Below the pieces are notes generated by a model. That model had not been told where the DNA came from and made no database searches. It was given only the letters and a program-made list of their open reading frames with translations. From positions 3,107,001-3,171,000 of the forward strand of contig NC_053415.1 of assembly GCF_016859285.1 (NCBI RefSeq): a stretch of DNA of 64,000 nucleotides, given 5' to 3'. The first letter of the stretch is position 1. Each line of letters opens with the position of its first letter. Positions 35,701 through 46,000 of this stretch are shown here, piece by piece. This DNA comes from Xiphias gladius (Eukaryota; Chordata; Actinopteri; Istiophoriformes; Xiphiidae). A program made the translations under genes and the position numbers.

Positions 35701-37480
35701 GTCAGATTAAAAAAAGTCTGTTTACTTTATATGATTAGTTAAATTCAGACACTACCAAGGAAAACCAGTCAAGCCTGAGAAGAATCGATCAGACCTCTGT
35801 CCTGTCAGTCACATGATCCCAGAAAGAAAAGTTTAAATGAGTGACTGGAAACCTCAGACACTGGAATTTTCTGAATTTTTTGCACTCGGAAAAAAAAAAA
35901 TGTTTTGGAATTGCACCATTTGGGACAACCTTTAAAGAGGGGAACTCACGCCACATAAATCCAGATAGATGGCTTTCAAATTAAAATATTTCAGTGCTTT
36001 ACATTGAAATTTTAGTATTAAGCATATTTAAATATCAAGTATCTAGTGGGAGTTAAATTTAAGCTGCAATGGTTTGTTGATCAGTCTATTTGTCAAGCAA
36101 CAGAAAATCAATTGGCGATTATTTTAATAATCAATTATCAAGTAAAATAGAAATAAATAAAAATAAATAATGACCTAAACCTTCTCTGGTTCCAGTCTCT
36201 CAAACGTGGTGATTTCCTCTTTTTTGTCGTCATATATGACATTAAATTGAATATCTTAGGGTTTAGGCTGTTAGTCGGACAAAACAAGTCATTTTTTTCA
36301 CAATGTTTTAATCTTATAGACTAAACAATTAAACAGCAGATGAATCGATAACAAAAACAAAATTCCAGCTCCAATTAAATTTCACTATTAAGTTTACAGT
36401 TGCTTAAAATAATTATAATTATTCTGGCCTTTCTTTGCTTCCATAGATCCAGACAAATTATAGTTGATGGCCTGATGTTATCGAAACATAGCAAAGGGAA
36501 TCTATGCAGGTAAGTTAAATTGGGTTCCCTTCTTCTCTTGTAGAATAAAGCTCATCTGGCAAATAAACCTTTTTGTGCAAAGGTGTGTAAATTAGTTGCA
36601 GGGTCCCAAACTGCAGGGACATACATTTAAATCAGTTTAAGTGAACATGGTTTAATTTACCAAGATCTAGCCTAATCTTGAGTCCTAATGTATCAGAAAT
36701 CCCACAACAGCAGTCCTTAAACTAACCCTGCAGCTGCGGGGATTACACGTGACAAAATGAGCTCCAGTCCTTTTAGTCAACGTGGACAGATAGCTACCTT
36801 GGTTGAGATAAGTGAGAGTCTCCTCCTGCTGTTTCACAGCCGGCGAGGTGGCTGCATACAGAACGTACTGGAATGGGGTCCTCTTGACACCATTTTCAGC
36901 CATTAGCCTGGCTTCTTCGTTTTTCAAGAAAGGTGCCAAGGCCTCTCTGAAAGAGACCAGAAGGAAAGAGGAAGGGCTGAGCATGGAGATGAGAAAGGTG
37001 ATTTTCTTTTATATCAAATCAATTTAATCATAGGAACAAAGACGCAAAAGTTCAACGCTGCAAAACAATGTTTGACATCTAGCACAATTCATGTGTATTA
37101 ATTTGAAAAAAGAGAGAAAAAAGTAGTCCATAGGAGCTGTAGTTGTAGTCTAAATGTGGATTTTGAATGAACCATTGAAGTGCAATTTAAAATTTGAATT
37201 TCACATGGCAGGATAATAAAAGACATGTAATCTTGGAGGCAGACTACTGAAAATGTGCACATTTTAAAAATAAATTTTAAGCCCTACGAGCATTTCCAAT
37301 TCTCTCCATATATTATTCTACAAGTGCATGTCACTGCTTTGCACTGACACTTTGACCTAACCTGTTGCAGTGCCCCAAATCCCCAAGTTTCCGAAGCCTC
37401 TCAACATTGGCTGTGCTTTACCTAATGTAACTAGCAGAGTGCTGGTGGTAGGACTCAGGCTGGGAATGGCAGAACAGCAT
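24732..37480 (-). CDS. tfcp2l1: Transcription factor CP2-like 1 (complete, 15 coding exons)
   Basis: A DNA-binding transcription factor of the CP2/grainyhead family (TFCP2L1, also LBP-9 or CRTR-1), nuclear, with known roles in epithelia and pluripotent cells. The coding exons sum to 1416 nt, giving 471 residues plus TGA, against 479 in human. The CP2 DNA-binding domain spans about residues 45-250 ([39 protein letters not shown]). A serine/proline linker (CSPWPD..., HSSPNS) covers about 254-305. A SAM-like domain covers about 306-366 ([36 protein letters not shown]), and the oligomerisation domain about 390-471 ([31 protein letters not shown]). The start MLFCHSQPE is the TFCP2L1-type start. 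The words CSPWPD, SDHLLPS and ILDIDIPLSVG also favour tfcp2l1 over tfcp2 or ubp1, and the adjacent clasp1 gene agrees. Every junction is GT-AG and in phase. Confidence 0.93.
24887..24938 (-). CDS. tfcp2l1: tfcp2l1 exon 14
   Basis: Encodes [17 protein letters not shown]. The acceptor is tttcag and the donor gtaatt. Confidence 0.92.
25325..25520. repeat. MITE-like repeat in tfcp2l1 intron 13
   Basis: 'gtggtggaagaaatacttaa' and 'aatcttacataagtaaaag' are the ends of the same common fish repeat found at 10027-10450. Confidence 0.6.
25640..25960. repeat. Possible DNA-transposon remnant in tfcp2l1 intron 13
   Basis: A CpG-containing block with 'cgtcacgtcgcgctgcagc' and an inverted 'gaaccagttcaacc' word differs in composition from the AT-rich intron. 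It resembles the 5' part of a fish DNA transposon, but the family is not settled. Confidence 0.3.
26015..26157 (-). CDS. tfcp2l1: tfcp2l1 exon 13
   Basis: Encodes [20 protein letters not shown] through [13 protein letters not shown], the oligomerisation region. The acceptor is ctacag and the donor gtatct. Confidence 0.93.
26658..26740 (-). CDS. tfcp2l1: tfcp2l1 exon 12
   Basis: Encodes [18 protein letters not shown] and PIKPGGGD. The acceptor is ttccag and the donor gtgagt. Confidence 0.92.
27271..28190 (+). mobile_element. Dead Tc1/mariner element in tfcp2l1 intron 11
   Basis: The end reads tacactcaccaagcacttt then 'gttaggaacac', the known fish Tc1 family end. The transposase start is still readable as [20 protein letters not shown] on the plus strand from about 27420. 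The rest matches the family order but contains many stops and frameshifts (for example after ISEAADL). The 3' end is missing. Confidence 0.75.
27670..27723. repeat. Perfect 26-bp inverted repeat with 2-bp loop
   Basis: Arm one, 27670-27695, begins cagactgtgcccgctgcagc. Arm two, 27698-27723, is its exact reverse complement. Only AA separates them. A direct 20-base repeat (cagaaatctgaggctgcagc at 27651-27670 and 27692-27711) overlaps it. Confidence 0.95.
28814..28904 (-). CDS. tfcp2l1: tfcp2l1 exon 11
   Basis: Encodes [20 protein letters not shown] then IRLFNTMKG, the SAM-like core. The acceptor is ttgcag and the donor gtggga. Confidence 0.93.
29190..29283 (-). CDS. tfcp2l1: tfcp2l1 exon 10
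   Basis: Encodes [20 protein letters not shown], opening the SAM-like domain. The acceptor is atgtag and the donor gtaaaa. Confidence 0.92.
29417..29468 (-). CDS. tfcp2l1: tfcp2l1 exon 9
   Basis: 52-nt exon encoding [17 protein letters not shown]. The acceptor is ctgtag and the donor gtaagt. It is phase-matched with both neighbours. Confidence 0.88.
29907..30010 (-). CDS. tfcp2l1: tfcp2l1 exon 8
   Basis: Serine/proline linker encoding [18 protein letters not shown] and [12 protein letters not shown]. The acceptor is gtcaag and the donor gtgagt. Confidence 0.88.
30200..30590. repeat. MITE-like repeat in tfcp2l1 intron 7
   Basis: The block ends with 'gcaggacttttatttgtaat' and 'gtattagtacttttactt', the end of the common fish element also seen at 10 kb and 25.3 kb. 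Confidence 0.55.
31023..31133 (-). CDS. tfcp2l1: tfcp2l1 exon 7
   Basis: 37 codons, lysine-rich ([19 protein letters not shown]), at the C-terminal edge of the DNA-binding domain. The acceptor is cctcag and the donor gtgagg. Confidence 0.93.
31300..31452 (-). CDS. tfcp2l1: tfcp2l1 exon 6
   Basis: 51 codons encoding [26 protein letters not shown] and SCQVKVFK. The acceptor is cgaaag and the donor gtatga. Confidence 0.93.
31543..31649 (-). CDS. tfcp2l1: tfcp2l1 exon 5
   Basis: Encodes [15 protein letters not shown] and [14 protein letters not shown]. The acceptor is ttgcag and the donor gtacag. Confidence 0.93.
32132..32237 (-). CDS. tfcp2l1: tfcp2l1 exon 4
   Basis: Encodes [20 protein letters not shown] through RPGDRILDI, a highly conserved DNA-binding segment. 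The acceptor is cacag and the donor gtgaac. Confidence 0.93.
33020..33054. repeat. AT dinucleotide microsatellite
   Basis: Alternating AT run with one G interruption, inside tfcp2l1 intron 3. Confidence 0.9.
34451..34524 (-). CDS. tfcp2l1: tfcp2l1 exon 3
   Basis: Encodes [20 protein letters not shown] then KYVK, the first strands of the CP2 DNA-binding domain. The acceptor is tgtag and the donor gtaggt. Confidence 0.92.
35637..35689. repeat. TA dinucleotide microsatellite
   Basis: About 26 uninterrupted TA units followed by TGTA units, in tfcp2l1 intron 2. Confidence 0.95.
36798..36946 (-). CDS. tfcp2l1: tfcp2l1 exon 2
   Basis: Encodes [14 protein letters not shown], then [16 protein letters not shown] and EETLTYLNQ. 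The acceptor is tttcag and the donor gtagct. Confidence 0.92.
37422..37480 (-). CDS. tfcp2l1: tfcp2l1 exon 1
   Basis: Start codon at 37478-37480 (A at -3) encoding [19 protein letters not shown]. The donor is gtaaag and an Arg codon is split to exon 2. It was located by similarity to the conserved vertebrate start MLFWHTQPE. Confidence 0.88.
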
Positions 37481-38330
37481 ATTTTCCAGTGCAATGTCTT
37501 CTTGTATCCCAGGACCACAGGGAAGACGTGGAGACAGACGGAGCTTGCTTTGCGCCTGCTGGCTTCCTCAGATTTTGGCTGAGAGAGGTTTGCAGCCAAA
37601 CCTCATAGCTTGCCTCTTATACTGTCCGGTGATCATCAGCGTTGCCATTTGCATACCTTGGATAACCTCTGAGAGGTGGAGTGTACAGACACACCTCCCT
37701 CAACCAATGTCTAGCTGGGTTGATGCATTAATAGCAGCTTCACTTGAACGGTTGTTGACACTGCCAACGGTATGGCCCTAAAGCTAGACTTTAAACTCAC
37801 TTAGCGTAATGATGTTCGGAGATAAATTTTGGAAAACAAACATGGTTTTAGGGAACAAAGAGAAGGACGACTAGGTTTCAGATGAACAGCAATAAACTTA
37901 ATTATCTTGTGTGATTACAAGTCAAGTAGGAAGATCAAGGCTGCATTCATTTAGCAGTAGTTTTACCCTTTATGGCAGCTAATATCACACCAACAAGTAA
38001 TACTAATTATAATAGTTACAGAAGAAACTACTGTGGATACTAAAGGAAACACACCAGGAGCAAAATCTTCCTTTAAACCAAACAGTTTAATCTCAAAACT
38101 CATGTTTGAATTGAATTAAACGTGTGCGAGCAAAGAGCCTGAGAACAGCAGGGTGAGTGCTAGCCCCTGCTGGCCTGTCACTTCAAAGCTCCTCAAAAGG
38201 ACCAGAGAGTAGGAGCAGGTCGTTTCAAAGTGTGCTCAGGTTAATGTTTACACAGAGCGGCTAAGCACACCTCAGCGCTTGGATGCATGTGCTCGTAAAT
38301 AGATGGACAACTGGGCAATACTGCTGCCAG
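37481..38330 (-). promoter_or_regulatory. Region upstream of tfcp2l1 start, with an octamer word
   Basis: Contains the 5' untranslated and promoter sequence of tfcp2l1. No clear TATA box was seen. The octamer ATTTGCAT (POU factor site; ATGCAAAT on the gene strand) lies at 37647-37654, about 170 nt above the start codon. The transcription start was not determined. Confidence 0.35.
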
Positions 38331-41164
38331 TACCCCTGTGGAAGTCAAGGTTCAACCTGAGAGGGAAGAAAAATGGAGAAGACATACAAGCTTTAACTTG
38401 CTGTTTAAATCTTACACAAGATTAAGTAACTTGTTAGAAATTGTGAAATCAGGGATGAATAACCAGAAAACATCCAGATCAGCTCTGAGTCTGTTTATTT
38501 CTAGAGCAAACAGTTTCTTTACATTGTTGCAAATCTATCACAGGTGGATTTTAACAAAAAAACAAAAAAACAAAAAAAAAAACCCTTCTGTACAGTTTAT
38601 CATGAGAGAATAAAATAAAATAAGATAAAATAAAATAAAATATATAAATACAGGTATGAATATTACATGACCGATCGAGACAAAAGAAAGACAGTGTACT
38701 GCAGAACATGCATAGTGAACAGTTTGCAAGGAATAGCATCTTGTCTGTTTCTGGGACCAGCAATGTGATAAGAGATGCTAGTGACTGGTGGTTTGGTGTC
38801 TGGTGAACTTTCCCCTTTTGCCAACTACAGATTTGCTTAACTGGGAGAATCCCCATTAAAAACAAAACCCAGCTGATTAATGGTCTTAAACTGTTGCAGG
38901 GATTTGGGTGAAAGTCAGGCAGAGCGCAGAGGAATATTACAGATTGAGCAGGGCGGCATGTCGTTGAAATTATTTTCAGTACCAATACTTAAAAAGTAAA
39001 TTATAACATATGCAAATTCTGTACATTCATTTACTTAAATACTTAAATAAGCAGAATTGGCCCCTTGTCAGTGGATTCCCTGAACGAAAACACCACTTAA
39101 CTGAAACATTAACAGCCAAACTGGCCATCCAAGGACTCAAGATGTCCCCAGGTGAAATCAGGAATACTTTTATTTCCTCATCATCATTATCAACATAATG
39201 ATAATAATAATAATAATAATTATGGGAGTAAATTTGCTAGAAGTTAGCAAATGAGATAACAGAATTTAAAAAAGCAGTATGAGTCTGATCCTTTCCTACA
39301 GTAGATTAACTGTACCATGACAAACCAAACCATGTCCAAGAATAAAAATCTGAACGAATGGGGAAACTCTTCCATTCAGGGATCCATGTAGTGTCTCATA
39401 GCAGGAATCCAACATTTTAAAGCTTTTTGATACCCTGCCTGAGTACTTCTACCAACTTAACTACACCAAACACATGGTTTTGGTCATGTTGTTGCTCCAT
39501 TTTGTACCTTTTACATATGAGCATGGCTAATGTGACTACCTCCTCTGAAACATTAGATCAGAGATGAGTAATCTAATGATGTTTCAAGTGCACTTTGACA
39601 GCCAAAAACCTGGGCCCTCCAAAACAGCACAAAGTTGACAGGTGCTGCAGATTACATGCAAGCTATTTGGTAACATGCAAAAACGTTGGTCAACCTGTTC
39701 ACTTTTTTTTCGACATTATGTAAAATTTTGCAAAGCAGTGGTCAAAAACTGTATGTACAAAATACCTTTAATTGTGGATTTAGGGTTATTGCAGAAGCTG
39801 TGGTTACATGAAGGGGAACTGAAGGAGATCAGAGGGAACAACTAATACTGTATTTGCTTCATCATCAAAATCGCCACAAGGGTCTGTTTTCCTGCAGATT
39901 CACATTTTTTGAGAGCCAAGAGTTACAGTGCTGTCCATGCCATTCACTCTCCCAGCCAAGTCCTAGCCAACAACATTAGCGTGTGTAAAGTGAATAAGGC
40001 CTGGTAATGTCTTTTTCACCGTCTCGGATCACTGGTCTCTCTCCCAACTCCAAACAGGGAAAACATCTGTAGTATTTACAAAGGACTTCCTCTTCAGACG
40101 GAGTCACTCAGCGTAGATTTGGATGCCACAAATGGCAACAAATGGCATCTTCCGTTTGTGAAAGCATGATAAACAAAAAGCTCTGTTTTTGCACTTAATG
40201 CAGAAAGTTCAGTGTGAAAATACAGACAACACAACTTTTCCTGGACTAAACTTCTACTCTGTCTGCCGACTGTGACTTTCACGACAAATTCAGCCATCTT
40301 CAATTGTGCAGTTTAACAGCAATTTCATCTTCTGTACCTCAAAATAAAGATATGCACAAAATTTGAAGGATTGTCAGTTCTGTAGCTGAAAAGTTGTCTT
40401 TTAGCAACTTGGTACCTTGTGCATCAATTTTGTGAAAAGGGGATTCAATTTATTAAGTGACCCTTAATTACAAATGAGCATTAAAAAAAAAGACTAAAAT
40501 CGACGCATAGGCCTCTATTAGCCCTGATCTCGATCCATAAACTTAAAACAATAACTACATATGCTCATACAGTACTTTCTTTTTTTGTCTAATTATGCCC
40601 TTGCACATTTTGTCTTTCTTGCAATATTTTGTTTTTATGCTCCCAAACCAGTATTCATCCCAAAACCTATAGGCTTATTACCATCATTGGGCCAGCCAAA
40701 TGACACTTCATTACAAATTGTTGATTTGACAGAAATTTCACTTGTACATTTCTCTACTTTGATGTGAATAATTAATAGTTTTATGTATGAACTCCTTGTG
40801 CTACCAAATCTGAGGGCTCGAGGAGAAACGGGATTCCATTGACAAAAGGTGGTGTAGAGGAAGAACCATGGAGGAAGAGAAATTGCATTTCCTAAATCCA
40901 AAAACTCCAAACATGTTGATTCCCTCCCCACCAGTCTAAAATCAATCCACAGTTACATTCAAAAGTTTTGAGAGCAGGGGTGGGGAGGACGAAGGAACTA
41001 CATGACAAATAGGTTGACAACATCCCCCCGAAACAGGAGAAAAGCGCAGTGGAGCTTGCGTTACGATGAGGAGGAGGGGAAGCTCAGAGACGGAAAAGGC
41101 TGAAAGAAGCAAGGCTATGCCCTGGAAATCCTAGAACGCCGTTTCCAAAAGAAAACTCGTTCCA
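38331..41164. other. clasp1 3' untranslated / intergenic spacer to tfcp2l1
   Basis: The clasp1 3' UTR must begin at 41164 and run leftward. AATAAA words on the minus strand occur at several places (for example near 39170 and 38490), and none is decisive. An AATAA-rich simple tract lies at 38607-38650 and an ATA tract at 39197-39222. No additional gene recognised. Confidence 0.4.
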
Positions 41165-41251
41165 TTAACTGTGAGAGGAGACGTCCGAGGAACTGCTGCT
41201 ATTGCTGTTGGTCGTTTGGGCCCGCTTGATGTACAGGTTCAGTAACTTCAT
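41165..41251 (-). CDS. clasp1: clasp1 W20: last coding exon
   Basis: Encodes MKLLNLYIKRAQTTNSN, then SSSSSDVSSHS and TAA (41165-41167). The acceptor is ttgcag. This tail is diagnostic of CLASP1. Confidence 0.94.
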   Translation of the reverse strand: MKLLNLYIKRAQTTNSNSSSSSDVSSHS

Positions 41252-43026
41252 CTGCAAACAAGCAAAGACAAGCGATATTAATGTTTACCCCAGCACAATG
41301 TAATTTTGTCTGCTGAGGTGCAATATCCACACTTGGTATCCTTTTCAGGTCTGGATATAGTTATGTTCTTTAAGAAACCGTCATTCTGAGGAAGCGAGAC
41401 TTCCTGATCATGTTGTGTTAAAATGGGCAATGCGGAGCTAAAAATTCACTTTGTCGTGTACGCCGGTGGTACCCAAACATTTTGGCTAGCGCAAACAGTT
41501 CGACCATGTAGTGAAGTTCTCCTTTTTGAGTTAAAGAGCTTTTGGACTCCTGAAGAGGTTATATTATTTAGTATTTCACCATAAGCAGCAAAGATTAGTG
41601 TTGATGTCAGAAAAAATAAACATAATTTTGCAAAATCTCTATACAATATCGATCAAAAAGGGTTGACTAAAATTAAGTTTAATATAAGAAATATAAGGAA
41701 ATCTCTCTATATTTTAATTGATAAAAAAGATGAGACAAAATTACACAGTGTTTTTTAAACACTGACGTAATCTAAACATCCTTTTTCGAATGGTTGTGCT
41801 GCACGCCTGAATCATCTTAGCTAAAATGTCCAGAGTTTTAGTCGACCAAAAATGGACTAAAATAAAAGGATGAGGTTGACTAAATATCTCTCAAACTAAC
41901 ATGGACTTTTTTTTTTTTTTATCTAAGGACTAAAACTAAATCTAAAAATAGCTGAGAAAATGAACACATTTTGGTTATGATAGACATATGCAACTGTTGA
42001 TGAGGGTTTGCATATAGATGGTGTGAACCTTTGATGCAGATTAAGCACTGACATGTTATTTCCACACGAGTATAACCACCTGTCTAACTTTACAGGATCT
42101 GTTCGAAGGTTTTAATCCGTGACAAAGCTTCAATCAAGGCAACAGTGGAATAATTTGAGATCATCAGCAACAAGGTACCAATTGTGAAAAGGAATACATG
42201 GCTCAAAGTTATGGTGTGCTGAAAAGACAGTAAGAGTTACAGTGTGTTACAGTAACAGTTGAGTGCTAAAAAAAGAATGAAAATGGATAAGGACAACTGA
42301 ACCTATTTACTTTACGGAGGCTCCGAATTGACCGAGTTGACCCAGTGTGGCAGCCATTACAGAAGCTGATTGCTTTCACCAAATGCTGAGGAAATATACG
42401 CCCTTATATCACTAGAATGGAAAATATAGACTTGTCCCTTATGAAAGGAAAGAAGATACTGTAATGTCGTACAGTTCTTTGCCCAAATGATGATGAACTA
42501 ACGGCTTATCTCTTCATTACATGCTCTCAAACACAATGTTGATTTTAATCACGTGCAGAAGAGGTCAAAGGGAAAACCTAAAATTTAAATCCCTATGTCA
42601 TTCAATCAAAACATGTCTCTCATTGATATCGGCAATGCTGCTTTGGTATGTTTTTGTAATTCTTTGATGTATGCTAAGGATGAATAAGCATTAAATACAA
42701 AAACCCGACTGCTGCAGGATTTCATGGCCTAGTGTACGTTCAGTTGGATACTCTTGAATGTGCACTTTCATAACTCCTTATCAATTTGCCTTTTATATCC
42801 GATCTAGACAACTCGGGAACGCGACAGTGCTCAGAGGTGGAGGGTGGGAGTGATTAGGGGACAGTCCCTTCATTCAGGTGAACCTGTCCGTTAGACCTCA
42901 AGCATTACATAACCCAAGGACACATGTTGAAGTGAAAAGTAGGGCAAATATGACCCTGTGCTTTATAATTGGACAACTGGTTAGAACCAGCTGAGAAATA
43001 ACAACATGGGAAGATGATAAGGCTCT

Positions 43027-43079
<53 letters not shown>

Positions 43080-46000
43080 ATGTGTGCACGCAAGTCAGTA
43101 CCTTGCTGCCTGTGAGTTGTGCCAGGTGGGGTTTGAGCTCCTCGCCAATCACAGAGTAGATAGCCACCAGACAGAACACGCTGGCCTTGCGAACGCTGCT
43201 CTCTGTGTTGTCATAGCCCTGCAGAGAGAAGAGACAGCATCAGGCACCACGCGCACATGCACACACACATACATACACACACACGAGGGGTCAGCAGGAA
43301 CGTGGGAGGAGTCGCAAAAAGTGCAGAGTACACGCAAACATTTCCAGGGACAAATAAGGCAAATAATTCCCAGTGTCCAAATATGAATATTGTCCAAATA
43401 TGCCTTTCTGTAGCTGACAAGTATGTTTCTCCTCTTTCTGTCCCCAAAAACCCCTGCTTTCGTGTTATTTCAGCTGTTTAAATAAGGAAAAGCATTTAAC
43501 ACTCTTGTCTAGCAAACAATGTTTATTCCATTTTTCTTAGAAGTGCATTTTTGTTTATCCTTCCTATGAGTTTGATCAAATTTTGAGGCTGGTCTCTAGT
43601 CAGAACTAATGAAAGGAAACAATTTCAGGTTTTCTGAGCAACCGACAGAATCTAATCTAATCCATAAAACAATACAAATCTATATATTTCTTTGAAACCT
43701 TGTTTAAAAACTTGCTGTGTCTGAACTGAAAGCTTGTGTCTTGTTTTAGACCTGTAGGAGTCCAGGGATTATGTCGGGCAGCAGCTGTAGTAGCGAGTCC
43801 TTGGCAATGCGTTCAATGACTTTGGTTTGCATCTTGATGGCAGCCAGGTTTATGGGGTAGTCGGCTGTCTGCACAATAGGGCACAGCACCTTGATGCACT
43901 GCTCCGGGTGGATGGAACCGGCCAGGGTGGACGCCGCCTCCTCAGCTGCACGCACCACCTGAAAGCACACAAACACATACACATTAAGATTAATCATATA
44001 ATGTGGGAAAACAAGAACGAAATATTGTAGTTGTGTCACTCAGAGAATGGAACAGTGGATGACATATATTGTCTTGTTGGGATTAACAAATTGGCATTTT
44101 ACATCAAGATGAGTCCTTGTACAAACCTCTTAATGGACTTTGACATCTAAAGCAATTTCTTTACTGGAAAAAATAGTTAAACACTCAATACATATTTTAT
44201 ATTACATATTGACAATTATACACAGTTAAGGACATAACAGTACCCTAACAAAGAAATATCTTTTTAGATCAAGAGGTCCTTATTTGGCCAAGATGGAGCT
44301 GCACACCTGCAGAGGAGTCTTTCGGGGCTCTCCCACACTAAGAAATCAACAATTTGGTTATGATGAACAACTGAACCCTTGGAAAAACAATTTTGTATTC
44401 TAAATGTTGTATTTTTGATGGATTACTTTAATTTGATGTCTGCTTTTGAGCACAGATTCTTTATCCACAACTGTGGATTATTATTAATCTGGAAGTTTCA
44501 TCAAAGGGTAGTCTCAGTATTTATTTTGTGAATTTTATGTTTAATTTGTTATTAACATTTGATCTTCGTTTACCTGCTGTTCACCCCACTGCACAACTGA
44601 CTGTCCTGGTAAAAGAAACTCTCTCTAAGTAACCCTGAGTAACCCCTCGGGTTTCTCCTCTATGTCCCTGAGCTAAGGGTCAAAGGTTGGGTCTATCATT
44701 TTCAGCTACTGTTATTGCTTTCATACTGATACAAGATTGTAAAGTCGTAATAATGAGGTGCTAGAGAACCTTTTGAAACCTTTAAAACCAACACTTGTTA
44801 ATCTTTTGTTTTATATGTCCCAGGCCTGCAACAAATTGGCATGTGTGTGGTGCTACACACGTTCTATTATTTTACTTTTCAAAATAAAAAGTTTGACAAA
44901 ACTTGAAAGTTTGGTTTGTCCAAGCATTTCATGTGGGATATGTGGGAGCTGTGTACCTCCTTGTGAGAGTCTTTGTGAGCCTCCAGAGTCTTCATGATGG
45001 TTAGCTCCGCATAGTTTTTGAAGCGAGCTGGCTGGTTCCTCAGAATTTCTTTCAGAACACGCAGGGCCAGGGCTCGGATGGTGTGCTGGGGAAAACAGTG
45101 GCATGGGCAATCCATTAAAAGCAGAGGCATCCTGCTCTTTTATACTTGAGTCACTACTGAATATCCACACATACATCACCTAGATTCTCTCAATTTCTTG
45201 AGATTGTGATTTCCAATGATGCCCTTTAAGCTCTGTGGGGATCAATTGCCTCCCAACACATTCACATAATTTTATTGTACGATAACTAGCAAACCTCAAT
45301 AGGAGCACACGCACTCAAGAGTCACATGCAGAGTCATTACTAAACATACATCTTTATCACCCAGTGTCTCCAGCAGGAGGAGGAGGATGGTTTTAAAGTG
45401 TTCGTCCCACACAGCCAGGCTGTCTTCTCGCGTGATCTTCAGCAGCTCCACCAGGGCACCTTTACGCTCCTCAGAACGCTCGTTGTGATTGGACAGTTCC
45501 TTAAGCAAGTCGGCTACAAGGTCTGAGTGGTCCTGGCTGACTGCTCGCCAAGAGAGAATAAGAGGAATAAATTAAATGAATGAATCAAAAACCATCCAAT
45601 CTTAGCGTCATCGATCAGTCATTTAATCTCGCATCAGTGTCCTATTTTTTCAAGACTAGAAGAAAATAGCTATGAGAAATTTTTTACCCGTTTTCAATGC
45701 AAAAATAAATTTGCTAGTAGCATACGGGATTGTATAACCAGTCTCAATTTAACATGGAATGCCAAGATGGACATTGTATTGCATTCTGTGTGAGGAATAC
45801 AGCTCTAAATGCACTGTAAAGATAAAGGATAAGTAGGTGATGAATGCCTAAAGTTGCTGCACAATGGGACTTACATTTGAGAACTGAATTTGGCAGCCAA
45901 AATGCTGACATGTATGTGGACAAGTGGATTTTGACATTAAAGGGATTAGAATTTGGCTGTGGCATTAAAAAATAAATGTTTGCATATAGAGTGGAATGAT

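Noticed and set aside
35382..35742. Open frames with YIYIYI repeats
   Set aside because: They are translations of the TA microsatellite.
24732..37480. Assigning the CP2-family gene to ubp1 or tfcp2
   Set aside because: The start MLFCHSQPE, the words ILDIDIPLSVG, CSPWPD, SDHLLPS and MSRDDL, and the adjacent clasp1 gene fit tfcp2l1 better.
42898..43386. Open frames with CVCVCV or THTHTH runs
   Set aside because: They translate the TG microsatellite; only the clasp1 exon at 43102-43218 within this span is coding.
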